Source: Raphanus sativus (taxonomy: Eukaryota; Streptophyta; Magnoliopsida; Brassicales; Brassicaceae). Taken from it: a stretch of DNA of 64,000 nt. The DNA lies in the NCBI RefSeq assembly GCF_000801105.2, contig NC_079519.1:8802668-8866667 (forward strand), written 5' to 3'. Below, piece after piece: positions 47,470 through 60,158 of the stretch. The translations under genes and the position numbers were made by a program. The notes under the pieces were generated by a model. The model saw only the letters and a list, made by a program, of their open reading frames with translations. It ran no database searches and had not been told where the DNA came from. How positions within the stretch are numbered: the stretch's first letter is position 1; the number at the start of each line of letters is the position of its first letter.

Positions 47470-47506
47470 GGAAGGAAGGAAGGAAGGAAGGAAGGAAGGA
47501 AGGAAA
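47470..47506. repeat. (GAAG)n microsatellite in ILR3 leader/promoter
   Basis: About nine uninterrupted gaag/ggaa repeats, CTTC on the gene's strand, about 125 bases upstream of the ILR3 start codon. CT repeats in crucifer leaders and core promoters can be regulatory; here function is not shown. Confidence 0.95.
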
Positions 47507-47519
47507 CAGAGAGAGAAGT

Positions 47520-48509
47520 GTTGGATGGAGGAGGAGAGGAGTTGTGGAATCTTTGGAATCCAGATATTACTGTTGTTTTCACGCGCATACTATTTGGGCT
47601 TTCAAGGCCTTAAGCACGACCATATATACAATTCATTTTTTAAAGTTATTTTATAAGTTCTTTCCCTGAATTTTTTTTTTTAGTGTTACATCATCGTATT
47701 TTTTTTATACATACATGTAATTTTGTTTTCTATTTTTTATGCACTATATAAAATCTAATAGTTTTTTTTATAAGTTGAAAAAACGGCCAAAATGGATAAG
47801 CTCTCAACACAATGCAGTTTTGTTAAAAAAATTTAGGCTACGACTGCGTGAGCAAAAGAACTATAAAGTATACCGGGCATCATTTAAACTGTTTTGTTAT
47901 AGTTAAAAAAATACTAGTATATGTTAATTATTTTGTCCATTTTGATAATTGTTTTCTGATCAGGTTAGTTGGATTAGTGTGAACATATATGGTTGGATGG
48001 TCGTTTGGTCGTCATCTGGGAGATCTCATTTCTTCTGCTTCCTCCCGTACATACATGAAAGTTCCCCTAAATGTTTGGTAACACAGATCTCCAAATTATT
48101 CACATGAAAATAGGTATATAATATATATAACCTATAGTTACAATCAGTCAGTACGGTGTTATCTTTGGTTAGTATAGTTTTTTTCTTCTAATGGTAAGAT
48201 CTTTAAACAAGGATCCATCGGTAGATTATAATTAAGGCTCTATGATTATTAAGGAACCAAAACTCCAATGATATATAACATATATATTTACATTTTACGT
48301 ATTGGTATCATTTGAGTTATGTACATAATTATATTACAAATTGTATTTCGGTATATAGCTCTATACAAACATTTCTTTCTTGTCTTAAGATAATATTCAT
48401 GTTTTAACTATTCAACTAGCATTGCAAATATATAGAGGGGTAAAATATATGAATATATTTGTTAGTGTACAACTTCTTAGAATATAAATATAAGATTCTC
48501 ATTGACATA
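47520..48509. other. Intergenic DNA left of the Emigrant-like MITE
   Basis: ILR3 upstream region to about 47620, then AT-rich DNA without genes. Confidence 0.5.
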
Positions 48510-48693
48510 CAGTATAACCTCTTTAAATTAATAATCGATAGATTAATATCTCTATAAATTAATATAATTTTATAGTTCCAAATTGAGTTTTTGGTTCAAT
48601 TAGTATCTCGATAAATTAATAATCTCTATAAATTAATAAAAAAATATAATTTTGGTGTAATCCCAATATTATTAATTTATAGAGGTTTGACTG
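48510..48693. mobile_element. Emigrant-like MITE (pogo/Tc1-mariner), 184 bp
   Basis: Begins CAGTATAACCTCTTTAAATT and ends, in reverse complement, CAGTCAAACCTCTATAAATT; TA flanks both ends (48508-48509, 48694-48695). This is the terminus of the crucifer Emigrant MITEs. The interior repeats ctctataaattaat. Confidence 0.9.
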
Positions 48694-48695
48694 TA

Positions 48696-50509
48696 TATGG
48701 TTCATACCGAAAATGTTACATTAGAGAAGGGGTGACATAAAGAAGGGTCGTTTTCTTATAAGATGTAGAAGAATCTTTTGGGAGAGATATAGCTAAAAGA
48801 AATCCCCCCAGATGGTCCTCCCAAAAGCACTGCTTCTGTTTTGTTGTTAAAAAAAACAATTAATACTAATGCATATCTGTATCAAGTAGAAGTCAGCTTA
48901 TTTTCTTTCAAAAATAAAAGGAAATTGCCAATTTGATAAATAGATGTATCAACTACTGATCAGGGATATCCATTGATAGGGTATATTCAGAGAATATACC
49001 CTAATTTATAGCAAATTAGTGTCAAATTATTCTGTGTTCATGGTCCTTCTCTTATTGCCATCTTAGTGTATAATACACATTTTAATACAATGCAAAGTAT
49101 TTGCGTATTACACAGGAGATGATCGCCGTCTTCTTATTATAATTTTTCAGTACGACTATTTTTAAAAAAAAACACAAGAAATAGTTTAGTACATAGAATG
49201 TCATTTTGCGAGTCGTAAATTAACTTAAAAAGTTTATACTTCTGCTAATGCAACTGCTTTTAGTTTTATTAATAATGTATGGAGAAGTGACGTTATATAT
49301 CAACTTGAAAATCTATGGTAAATTTCAATATTCTGAATCAAAATATGTTTGTTAATATTATATAAATGTTGTAAATATTTTTAGAGATTGACTTATTCTT
49401 TTGCCAAGTTCCATGGAGAGGCATGAATTCTACCGTTGATGTTCTAGATGTTTTTTTAGTTTATCTTATCTACTTGAAGGAACTCAACTGGAATTGACTA
49501 TTTCATGGATGTCCCTATTTCATACAATTGTTTCATACAATTGCTGGGTTTAGTGAATTTATAAATGACTAACAGAACGAAATGAAACATTTTTATTATA
49601 CAATTGTTTTATATTTTGGTACATTTCCATGCATGAATTACCAATCACTAGTCACAACCAATTTGAGATGATAGACTATAGAGTACCATGATCCTATCGC
49701 TATCAGTTTAACTCTCTTTTTTTTGTCATCAACTCTTTGTTTTCTTAAAAAAAAATTGAAACACCAATACCACATTCATGTGGAAGTGAAACTTGTGGTA
49801 GCACAGACACAATGACATTATTAACAAAAGTAATCACTGGACTAAAAGTTAATTTGTTTGTAGATAAGCTACCATTTAATCAAGTGAAATTTCATGTTTA
49901 ATTAAGAAACAAACATCCTTTTTGGGTCAAAAAAACAAACACTTATTTATTTATTTTTGTCAAACAAGCAATTATTTATCTAATCAAATGAATTTTCATG
50001 TTGATCAACGAGATACTTTTACTAAAACAGATCCACTATACAAGACTTTGTTCCTATTAAGGTCTTGAGTTAGTCTAGAGTATCGTCAGCTCAGGGAAAT
50101 CTGATCATTTTACTAAAACAGAAACACTAACCATTCATATCAAAGTTCTGACCAAACAGGCAAACACTACCATTAGACATCTACACCAGGTTACTTGATC
50201 AATAACAAAGATAAATTAACATTTTAAATCTCAGGAAAATAATTAAAACAAATCCAAAAACAAATAAAATCCTATTGACCAGAAGCATAAAGAAAAGTTA
50301 CAATACAACAGATAACAGATATAATAAATTCTAAACCAATCTATACACATTACAAAACGAAGGTCTTTGTGTGTTTCCCGTTAGAATTCATCCCATCATT
50401 CATCAAGTATTGTGACCATATTTTAAGTACAAACATTCATATAATTAACTTAGAAAATGATGCTTCAGCTTCGGTTTCAAACTTCAAGTTTCATCTTTCT
50501 CTTTGTCTC
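48696..50509. other. Intergenic DNA between MITE and ATK3; no gene seen
   Basis: AT-rich, no recognisable genes, RNA genes or repeat termini. The small plus-strand frames at 50369-50690 are shadows of the last ATK3 exon and its 3' region. Confidence 0.5.
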
Positions 50510-53500
50510 TCATCCAAGGCTCAAACGATCCAACTGTTTGATGTTAGTCTGCCTTCGTGGAGTTCCAATCTCACAAGCATTTACTCTCGCTGCAAATCTA
50601 AGCGAGCAGAGTGACTCACCGGTCGATGAAGATTCCGGTGCAATGTTCACAAACATTAGTGTCTTTGAGTCACCTCCTAAGCAAGGCTGAAAATACAAAA
50701 TGAAACATTAGTTCTATCATGATACACAATTTAAGAAACAAAACCTCTTGATAATCTGTTTTTTGTTTCGTAAGCTAGTTAGTATTATGGACATCATCCC
50801 ATCGGAAATTGGAAGAGATATTAACTAGTACTATATAAGAGAGATAGACCAATCCATTTATCACCGGTTGATTTTAGGTTAGAAACCTATAGTTAGTACC
50901 TGGAGAAGATAAGTGAGCTTCGAGTTTCGGAATGGAACATGGTCTTCCTTTTTTCCTAATGCGAAAATGACATCCCCAAGAGATGACAAGCTTTTGTTGA
51001 TTGCCTAAAGAAAGAAAGAAAGAAAGAACGTTTGATTGTTGCAAGAAGATCCATAATCTTATTTTGATGTTAGTAAAGAACTATAACCTGGGTTTCTTTA
51101 AGTCTGTCTCCTGTTGATCCACTCTTTGATAAACGCTCACTCCCCGCAAGATCAATCAGGTTCAAGACTCCTTGTACTTGTTGCTCAGTACTCTGTAAGA
51201 ACAAAAAAAACAGTTTGGTTTATTTGACAAAACATAAAGCAAACTCTATCAGAAAACAAAAAAAACAGTTTGGTTAATAAAGTACCTCATTGACACCAGA
51301 GATTCTTAGTGTGAAAACAAAATGGCTTCTTGACGATTGCTCGTTCATCTGAGTCTTCCCTACCGATCTAAAGAGAAAAAATAAATAAATAACTTTTAGA
51401 AAAACCATAACAATCTGTTAATGGGTTTTACTATAAGATATTAATTACTATAACCTGTTACGAGCAGCGTGATCTAAGAGGAAGGAAACCTCTCGAGAGC
51501 TTTTAACATCCAAAATAGTAAGCTCAGCGACATGCGTGTTCCCATGAGCATCATGTTTAATAGCATGTTTCTGCGGAGATACACCATTGTCCGTTCTCAC
51601 TGCTTCTTTGTTCGTAGACAAGAGGTCTCTGATAGTTTCATTGTAAATTTCCAACATAGAAACCTGATACAACAATACTAAGAAAGTTACATATGGATAT
51701 ATACTAACCACAACAAGAATGCATATGCTCAAAAAGACTGAGATAGTTTTTTACCTGCAGTTCGTATTTCCAACCTTGAGAACGAAGAGACTGCCTCGTT
51801 TCAAATATCTGCTCCAAACAACGAGGGATCAGTCCTTTCTCCTCGACGTTCCCTGGCTTACCCATCATCGTGTAAGTTTTTCCCGAACCGGTTTGTCCGT
51901 ATGCGAAAATGCACACCTTGTAACCATCTAGAGCACTTTGAACAAGTTGAGAAATCTCTATGAAAACGTCTTCTTGTGATGTGTTAGGCACAAAGACCTT
52001 ATCAAATGTAAACGAATGCTTTTGCGCTGTCCAAACATCAACAAAAAAAATGTTAAGAAGCTGTGGTAACTTCCAAGTTGTTGCAGAGGTTCTGTTCAGT
52101 TTCATACCGTTTTGCATCAGGTCAATACCACGACCAAGTAGTTCTAGTGATGCTGGGTAAGAAATGATTTTCCCCTCATCACCGTTGTTCTCTCCTGGCA
52201 GTAGAGGTCTTACTCTACAGAACACACGTATGTTCCCTTTCAGTTCCTGCAAGTTTAGATTAAAGAAACTGTGATCAGTCAAAGTTTACACAAAGGGAAG
52301 AAAAAAAAAAGTGGCAAGAGGTTAAGTTACAAGAATAGTATTGTGCAGCTTCTTCCGTAGCTTTTCTCCTTCAACGAGTTTAAGCTCTGCTTCTTCTACA
52401 CGACTTTTCAGATCGATAATGGTTTGCTTCTGCTCTTCAAACTCATTCATCTTCTCAAATGTAGTTAGATCAGACATCTAATAACCATAAACAAATCAAG
52501 AATGGCATTAAAAAGAAAAAACTTTTAACACTTGTAAAATCTAATATAAGCATACTGTTTGAAACCTGCAGTTGCCTATCAGAAGATACTAGTTGATCAT
52601 GCAAGTCTCGTATCTGGTTACTCTGGGAAGAACAAGTAGCCTGGACCAATAAAGTTTACATTCATCTTAATAAAAATAATCTGCAGTAGACCTTTTGCAA
52701 GAAATTATTTAATTAAATAATCTGCAGTAGACTTTTTGCAAGAAATTATTTTATAAAAATAATCTGCAGTAGACCTTTTGCAAGAAATTATTTAATAAAA
52801 ATAATCTGCAGTAGACCTTTTGCAAGAAATCATTTTATAAAAATACTCTGCAGTAGACCTTTTGCAAGAAATTATTTAATAAAAATAATCTGTAATAGAT
52901 TTTAGCAAGAAATTATTTTATAAAAATAATATGCTGTAGATTTTTGCAAGAAATTATTTTTATATAAATAATCTTCTGTAGATTTTTGTAAGAAATTATT
53001 TAATAAAAATAATCTGTAGTAGATTTTAGCAAGAAATTATTTTATAAAAATAATATGCTGTAGATTTTTGCAAGAAATTATTTTATAATAATAATGTGCT
53101 GTAGATTTTTGCAAGAAATTATTTTACAAAAATAATAAGCTGTAGATTTTTGTAAGAAATTATTAAAAGGTAAGGAAACCTCAAGCTCAGCTATGGTGTC
53201 TTTGAAGTCATTGTACTTGGCTGCCTCGGTTTGTAAAGTTTTTAATTCCGTCAAATGGTGATCACGTTCATCTTTAGCCTGCTGAAGCTCCACCTTGAGA
53301 CTCGCAACTTCGTTTAACAGTTCAGCTTTCTGCTTCATGATATCATCTTGAGAGGCCTAAGAAACCAAGACAACTCAGTCATATTCGCAATGACTAACAT
53401 ACATTTGCTAACATTTAGAGTATCAATCACCTTTGAAGCAGCAAGTTGATCCTGCAATGCTGAGAACTGACCCTTCAAGTTGCCAATATTTTCAACAATG

Positions 53501-55007
53501 GCAGTCCTTTCTTTCTCGCCCCGCTTTATAGTTTCGTGAGCTTCATCAAGATCGCCTTGCAGCTTGCTGTTGTACAGCTGCAAGCTTGAGTTATACTCTT
53601 GCAACAGTTTGTACATGTCATTCACCGATTGTATCTGAACAAAACACACAAGAAGTCAGTGAAGATTAGGTTAGACAGCAATTTTAACATTTTTGAGTTT
53701 CCTCACCCTTTGATTAGCTGTTTGAAGCTCTCCCTGTGCTTTTCCTAGCTCTTCTGTGAGACCAGCTTGTGCCTTTTCAACAGCAAGTCTTGCTTCTTTC
53801 TCTTCCCCAAGAGAATCATTTGCAGCCTTAAAGCACAACATATCAAATTAAAACCGACAATATTTTTTAGACATTATTTAACCAATTCTTACTAGCTTCT
53901 CTGTTTGTTCCTTGGCAAGTTGAATTTGAGCAGATTCAAAGTTCTTCCTCAGCTCCTCAATTATCATATTCAACTCCTCTTCTTTGTTTCTCAAGCTAGC
54001 CTCTGTCATAATATTGCAATAATACAAAGTTTAAATTCCAAAACTTTTTAAAGGAAACAAAAAATATTCAACAACCAAACTCACCCATATCAGCACAATG
54101 CTTCTCATTCATTTCCAAGGCATTCTTCAACTTCTCTTGCTCAAAAGCATAATCAAGCTCGAGTTCTTGAAACCATCTAATGCAAAGTCTAAGTCTTTTT
54201 ATATAATCCATCATATTCTCGCATCTCTCCTGCAAAAATCAACCGCCAAGAAGAACATTCAAAATTCAACTCAGACTAAAAAAGGTCAAACACATAAACA
54301 AAAGTCTTTAATGCCTTATCAAACCGATAAAACTATTTTGGTCCCACAAACTGTCTTATAACACTCAAAACATCTTCCAAAAACCAACAGATCCAACTAG
54401 AAAAGCTAGTAAGCAAAAACTGAAATTAAAGCCTAGAGATTCTATCACAAAGGATCAACACATAAAACAAGTCTTTCATTTTAAGGTCCTACAAAATGTC
54501 TTATAACAATCAAATCTTCAAAAAGAAAGCATACGGTTCCAACCAAAAAAGCCAGTAAAACTACTTGAAATTCAAAGTTTCATTACTCAAGATTTTAACA
54601 ACTTAAACTCTTTGTTAACAAGAACACTAATTGGTAAACTTATTCAGGACCACACAACATAATCAAATTCAACCATCAGACATATTTTCAAACATTTAAA
54701 TATACAATAGATTCATTTTTTATCCTCACCAAAAACTTAAATTACATAGTTAAAAACAAGAAAAGAATTGATTTATATAATATATTTAATGAGGGTGCAG
54801 AAAAGTAGAAACCTTGTAGTTGAACTTGCTTTTGTACTTGATTCTCTCATTAAGAAGAGCTTCAACGTCTTCTCTACTGAACTCAACCGGACCATATTCA
54901 GATCCCGCCGTGCTCGCCGGAGCACTGTTCGACGTCAGATCTTTTGACCCATTTGCCACCGGGAAAGCTGACCGGATTCTTCCATTGTTTGCCATCGCCC
55001 CCACCAT
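50510..55007 (-). CDS. ATK3: Kinesin-14, ATK3 (KATC) minus-end-directed motor
   Basis: Fifteen exons on minus: 54813-55007, 54085-54229, 53893-54002, 53707-53826, 53431-53634, 53180-53356, 52566-52640, 52331-52477, 52108-52246, 51755-52026, 51455-51663, 51286-51367, 51088-51192, 50900-51004, 50510-50686; 753 residues, frame intact across every joint (Arabidopsis about 754). Layout: basic N-terminal region, long coiled coil from about residue 110 to 390 ([30 protein letters not shown]), then a C-terminal motor from about 392 ([14 protein letters not shown]) with P-loop GQTGSGKT, switch I NEQSSRSH and switch [12 protein letters not shown]-terminal motor with that neck sequence is kinesin-14. 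Known members bundle and focus spindle microtubules in mitosis and meiosis. Confidence 0.97.
52655..53165. repeat. 42-bp minisatellite inside ATK3 intron 6
   Basis: About eleven to twelve tandem units of 41-42 bp such as aataatctgcagtagaccttttgcaagaaattattt; ctgcag starts recur at 52681, 52722, 52764, 52806 and 52848, after which units diverge. The array fills most of the intron between the exons at 53180-53356 and 52566-52640. The splice sites at both edges are intact. Confidence 0.9.
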
Positions 55008-57797
55008 AACAAGGAACAAAATAACTGTTCTCTTATTGTTACTTAATCACTTCAAACCTGCAAAAAAAAGGCAGAGATCTTTAGAAATAAAGAACGATAA
55101 TAAATTGAGTAAAAAGATTAAATATTGGGAAAAAGACAGGAACCCCGTGAAGATTGATTTGAACGGAAAAAAAATGTTCTGAAGAGAAAAAAAAACGTAA
55201 AAATTGAGACTTTAAGAGAGAGGAATAAGAAGTAAAGAAACCCACTGATCTTGAAGAATGGATGTGGATTTCAGAGAAGAAGAAAACAAGCCTAGATTTG
55301 TGTGTGGATGGAAGAAGATGAAGATATTAAAATGAGGTACCTTTAGCATTTAAGAGGGCATTGTACTAAAAGGATTTGGGGTTTTGGAAATGGAGGCACG
55401 TTTCAGTTTTGTTCCTCTCGTCTTCCTTCCTGCTGCTGGTTTTCTTTTCTATATTTGTTGTTTGAATGTTCAAAGAGAGAGAGAGATGAGAGAGGTGGAC
55501 GTGGGGCCGTTGATTGGATCTGAAGTCACCGAGGTAATGTAATCACAGCCGTTGCTTTGTTAAGCAGCAAAGAAATCGGAGAAAAGATGTGTGTAATGGT
55601 TGGAGTTTTTACGAGTACGGGGCAGTGGGGGTAAAGGTCCAGTGGACTTAATTATGACTCTATTCCATATACAAAAATAATTATTTTTTTCTGGCAATAA
55701 ACAAAAAATAACATAAATGGAAAAGAACATTCTTTAAAGTTTAAACCAGAGTCCAGACTTTTTAAATGTTAAAATAGAAAAAAGATTTTGCCAAATATTC
55801 ATTTATGGAATATCTTGTAAAAATGAATCGTCGATAATTTATTTTCTCAATTAAAACTTGGTTTACAAAATTGTTTAAACCATCACATTCTAAATCATAA
55901 GATAGTATGTTCAACTAAATCATACTGTTATTTATTATAATTTATGTTTTAAATTAAATATGTTGTTTGGACTTTAACTTTGTTTTATTATAAGTGTTGT
56001 TCTATATTTTAAAGTAAATATTAAATGTTTTCTAATTTTTACGCTTATTTTTAATTTATTAATTAATAAAATTAAAAGAATAATGTATTAAATACGGTTA
56101 AAATAGAAAATTTAATAACTTTTAGTTTTTGTATAAAAATCTTGAGCGAAATTTATAATAAAACGAAAAAATACATATTTTGATGTTTAATAAAGAAAAC
56201 TCAAAATTGAGATTTTGATTATGGATTATGGCTCATATTTTGAGATGGGATCTTATTGTTTTGTTGTGAACAAAGATTAAATTATCTTTACCATATGCTA
56301 TATCGGTAACCTCACAGATTTAAAGCTAAAATGACGATTAATAAAAAATGAAGAAAAACTAGCAATAACGTGTCGGTAAAATGTGATACGTCAACATTTT
56401 TAGAGAATAGATTCCTTTCAGAAAAAGTGGATATTTTATCTTACCGAAATTACCCTTAGCATCACGCCAAAGATTGCTTGAATCAGTCACGTTTCTGTTT
56501 TGAAAAGGCATGGGCTACTATTGTCCGAATGAAAAATTGTCTGTTGTCGTGTAATTCTTAGATTCTGTCTCGTACCCTGACGAGATGTCCAATTTCATGT
56601 GAAAAAAGGTTAGGTAAACTCTAATGGCCCGAGCAACGAGCTCAGTTGGCAGCTGAAATATCGTCGTTAATATGGTTTGTGAAATTGACGTTTATTAAGC
56701 AGTGAATTTAAACGATTGTAAGATACATCATATTAATATAACTTTTGTTCAAATAAAATATGTCAAGTTTTGTTAGGTTAGCGAATGGTGACAGAGTCAT
56801 TTACTGTGTTGACAAAAAAAGAAGAGGAGACGTTTAGTGCATTCGAGACGCACTAATAATTTTCAATTTTTGCACTCTAATGGTATTTCCTAAATTGGAT
56901 CGTGGAATACGCAGAAAGAAAAATAAATGTTATTTATTTAATCTGTTTAATTCCATAATGTTGCAAACCTTTTAGTTTTGGGAAAATTGGAAAAAATAGA
57001 CACTCTCATCTTTTTAGTTCACCTTTTATATATTTGAATCCACTGTGTAAAATAAGACTTTGATTGATATGGTTTTTCAAGTTTGTGCATATATTAAGAT
57101 ATAATTTATATTTGGGTAAAGCACATACTACTTTATGCAAAGGTGATTAATAGGGTGATGCAAGGATCATGCCAAATCTGAATTAATCAAATTATGTCAT
57201 ATAAAGTAGAATTAAGTACTTTTGTAAAATGTATTTAGACTATGGGTTTGTAACAATCGTGGCTTCGAATATCAAGTTGAACATGTCTAGAACTCAGTTT
57301 TGGCAAACTGGTATAATATATGATTATAAATTTCATTTCGTAGTTAATAAATATTTTTAAAATGATTTGTGGTATGCATGTAGCTTGTATTTGAATTTTT
57401 CTTGTTCGACGAAGTGGTCTCCCTTGGATTTTTTGATTGATTAAAGATACAGCTATTTTTGATCATTGTTTATCTTCCAGTTTTTAACGATATTAATGAT
57501 ATTAGAAGCGTACATTAAAACCCACAAAACTGAAGATAACGATCACAATATTTGTCCGGAAGTAACCACATCGTGGTGGTCTAGTAGTCTCCACTAGAAG
57601 AGGAGTGCTCTATTGATCTAGACCAAGGTTTAATTTCCTTCTAATGCGAGATTATTAGCTCTATATGTGGTTACGCAGATATTAATCCATGTTTACGATC
57701 CATTTGAATATCTAGGAAAAGATCCAATTTTTGAACTGCATTTTCCATCTAAAAATTAGATATGTATTTTCAATAAATCCGGATTTAACCTTTTTCA
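55008..57797. other. ATK3 upstream and AT-rich intergenic DNA; no gene seen
   Basis: 55008-55350 is probably leader and promoter; the minus strand after 55075 shows a CT-rich leader, and a leader intron is possible. 55380-55600 is GC-richer with a GA-repeat. The rest is AT-rich with no open frames or RNA genes noted. Confidence 0.45.
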
Positions 57798-57806
57798 TTT
57801 AAAAAA

Positions 57807-59043
57807 GGAAAAATGATTGTTGGCTACATGAAGTATTGGTCATCACAAGGCTAACTATGCAAACTAAATTAATGTATACCTAGCTACACGAAGTATATGT
57901 TATGCGTGACAACATCCCTCAACTTAATGATATTATGTAGTTATTAACATCACAAGTTTAATTTCATTCATCCCAAAACTAATGTGGATGACAAAAACCG
58001 TTTAAATACCACATCTTATCAATTAAAATATAACCAATATGACCGTAATTTATCTAAAATTAGATTTAAAACCACGCTTTAAAAGCGTAAGAATATTTTT
58101 AACAAAATTTAATTTACTAAATCAATATGTCTTAATATTTTTTGATTAGTAGTGTTTTACCTTTTTATTTTAGTGAATTTGAAAACTATATAATTATATT
58201 ATTTTGTTCCTATTAAATTTGAAAGTTATATAAGATTATTTTTAAATTATTTTAATCTGTTTTATTATTAAAATTTAATATAGTTATGTAATTCATTTGA
58301 TTAATTATGTGATATATACTTATCTGATAATTGTTTTATTATAAAACTTATTTGATTTCTATTTATATATTGACTCTAAATTTTTATTTTTAATACAAAA
58401 ATAATTAAATTAATGAATTATTTTATTTATATTTTCATAAACAAAAATTTCATTCACTTAAACTTAGTAAAACTGTAATATTAGATTTGTATTATTAGAT
58501 TATATTTATTCTTAAAATTATATTATTAATAACTATATACACAAGATAAAATTTGGTTTAAGTTGACATAAAATAAGTTTTAACCAAACAAAATGTCAGA
58601 TTGACATTAAATAAGTTTTATAATTAAAAATAAATATAAAATATTTTATATGACTTTCAAATTTATATAAATATAAATAATATAATTATATACTTTTCAA
58701 ATACACTAAAATAAAAATTCTAAAATATTTGTTTTGTAAATTAAATTTTGTTAAAAAAATTCTTACGCTTTTAAAACGCGGTTTAAAATATAATTTTACA
58801 TAAATTACGATCAGGTTGATAATATTTTAATTGATAAAACGAGATATTTAAACGGTCTCTGTCACCTACATCCGTTTTAGGATGAATGAAAATAAACTCG
58901 TGATGTTAATTACACAATATCATTAAGTTGAGAGATGTTGTCATGCATAACATATACTTCATGTAGCTAGGTATACATTAGTTTAGTTTGCATGGTTAGC
59001 CATGTGATGATTAATACTTCACGTAGCCAGCGATCATTTTGCC
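57807..59043. mobile_element. Long-TIR Mutator-type MITE (foldback), 1237 bp
   Basis: Inverted arms of roughly 330-350 bp: left begins GGAAAAATGATTGTTGGCTA, right, reversed, GGCAAAATGATCGCTGGCTA; both continue with matching phrases (catgaagtatt, acatatacttc, aaacggt, acgctttaaa). An exact 9-bp duplication TTTAAAAAA flanks it (57798-57806 and 59044-59052), the size made by Mutator-type transposition. The AT-rich core carries no gene, so it depends on transposase made elsewhere. Confidence 0.88.
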
Positions 59044-59052
59044 TTTAAAAAA

Positions 59053-59303
59053 ATATTTGTCTGGAAGTTATGACTGGAGGTCATGTAAATAGATTGTTTA
59101 TCTATTTACATAAATTACATATTCTTTTATTTATAGTTGTGACTGGAAGTTATGTAAATAGATTGTTATAAGAACATATATAACGTTAATTCCCACGTCG
59201 TAAACATATTTTAAGGTTATGACTAAATAAGCATGTATATTAAATGATTAATGTATTTTCTCCTCAGTTTGGGAGTTTGTTCCATATCCCCTTCTTAGAA
59301 GCA
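59053..59303. other. Short noncoding spacer between MITE and Helitron
   Basis: Contains two phrases related to each other (tggaagttatgtaaatagattgtt at about 59095 and 59150). No gene. Confidence 0.4.
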
Positions 59304-59818
59304 CTAGGGTCTGGCCCGGGCTACGCCCGGGGTTTTTTATTTAAATTTTAGGTTATATTATATATTTTGTATGTTTATATAAGTACTTAGGTAACTATAA
59401 AATTATTTTCAATCATTTAATTTTCTGTATATGAGTTTTAAAAATTTTAGTATTCAAATTTTTGATATTTTTGTTATTGGAAATTATATATAAGGTGAGA
59501 ACCAAAATGAAAAATTGATTAAATTTTATTTATGTGTGACTGAAGGAATGTTTCATTTCATTTAATTTTCTATAAACTATTTACCAATTATTCTTGTAGT
59601 AATTTAATTGACTCTCTCTTTAAAGCCCATAGTCCTTTGAAAAACTATTTTTTTTTAAAACAACGTTTTAAAATTTGTAATATTTTTATACATTCTTACA
59701 ACCCAACTAATCAGGCTCATGATCTGAATATTTGTTTATCTCTAACTGATATAAGTTTTGATGTAAGACTTTATTAAATGTACAACCAATTATAATTTTA
59801 TTATAATTTTAGAACCAT

Positions 59819-60060
59819 TTAATTCACAATTTTTACATGTGCCTTTTCAAAAAAATTGTTCCACTTCGTCCTAACTCTAGTAGCGTCAGCGACGTGAGGA
59901 TCAAGTAACATACCAAGAAGTAAAGAGCGAAAGAGTTGAGACCAAGTAATTAGGTAAAGCGATAGATAAGTCTTTTGCAAATAATTGGATCTCATAATCA
60001 AGCTCATAGTTATTCAAGACTACTGCCATGTTTTTTTGAACCTGCAACATAACTTGCCAA
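59819..60060 (-). pseudogene. Unidentified captured fragment in the Helitron
   Basis: On the minus strand a stretch beginning MAVVLNNYELDYEIQLFAKDLS reads well for about 40 residues, then the sense switches to another frame (LLGMLLDPHVADATRVRTKW). It looks like a transduplicated exon with a frameshift, downstream of the EIL3 fragment, but I do not recognise the gene. Confidence 0.35.
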
Positions 60061-60158
60061 AAAAAAAGAAAAAATTAAGACAATACCAAAAGATTATAAG
60101 ATCTTAAGCTACCTCACAATGGTTACTTACTTAACCTCCCAACAAAAACGTCAAGAAA

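Noticed and set aside
50369..50690. Plus-strand ORFs over the ATK3 3' end
   Set aside because: Shadows of the last ATK3 exon in other frames.
59315..59331. GC-rich hairpin as a bacterial-type transcription terminator
   Set aside because: Plant nuclear DNA; position next to CTAG and the matching 5' end make it a Helitron terminus.
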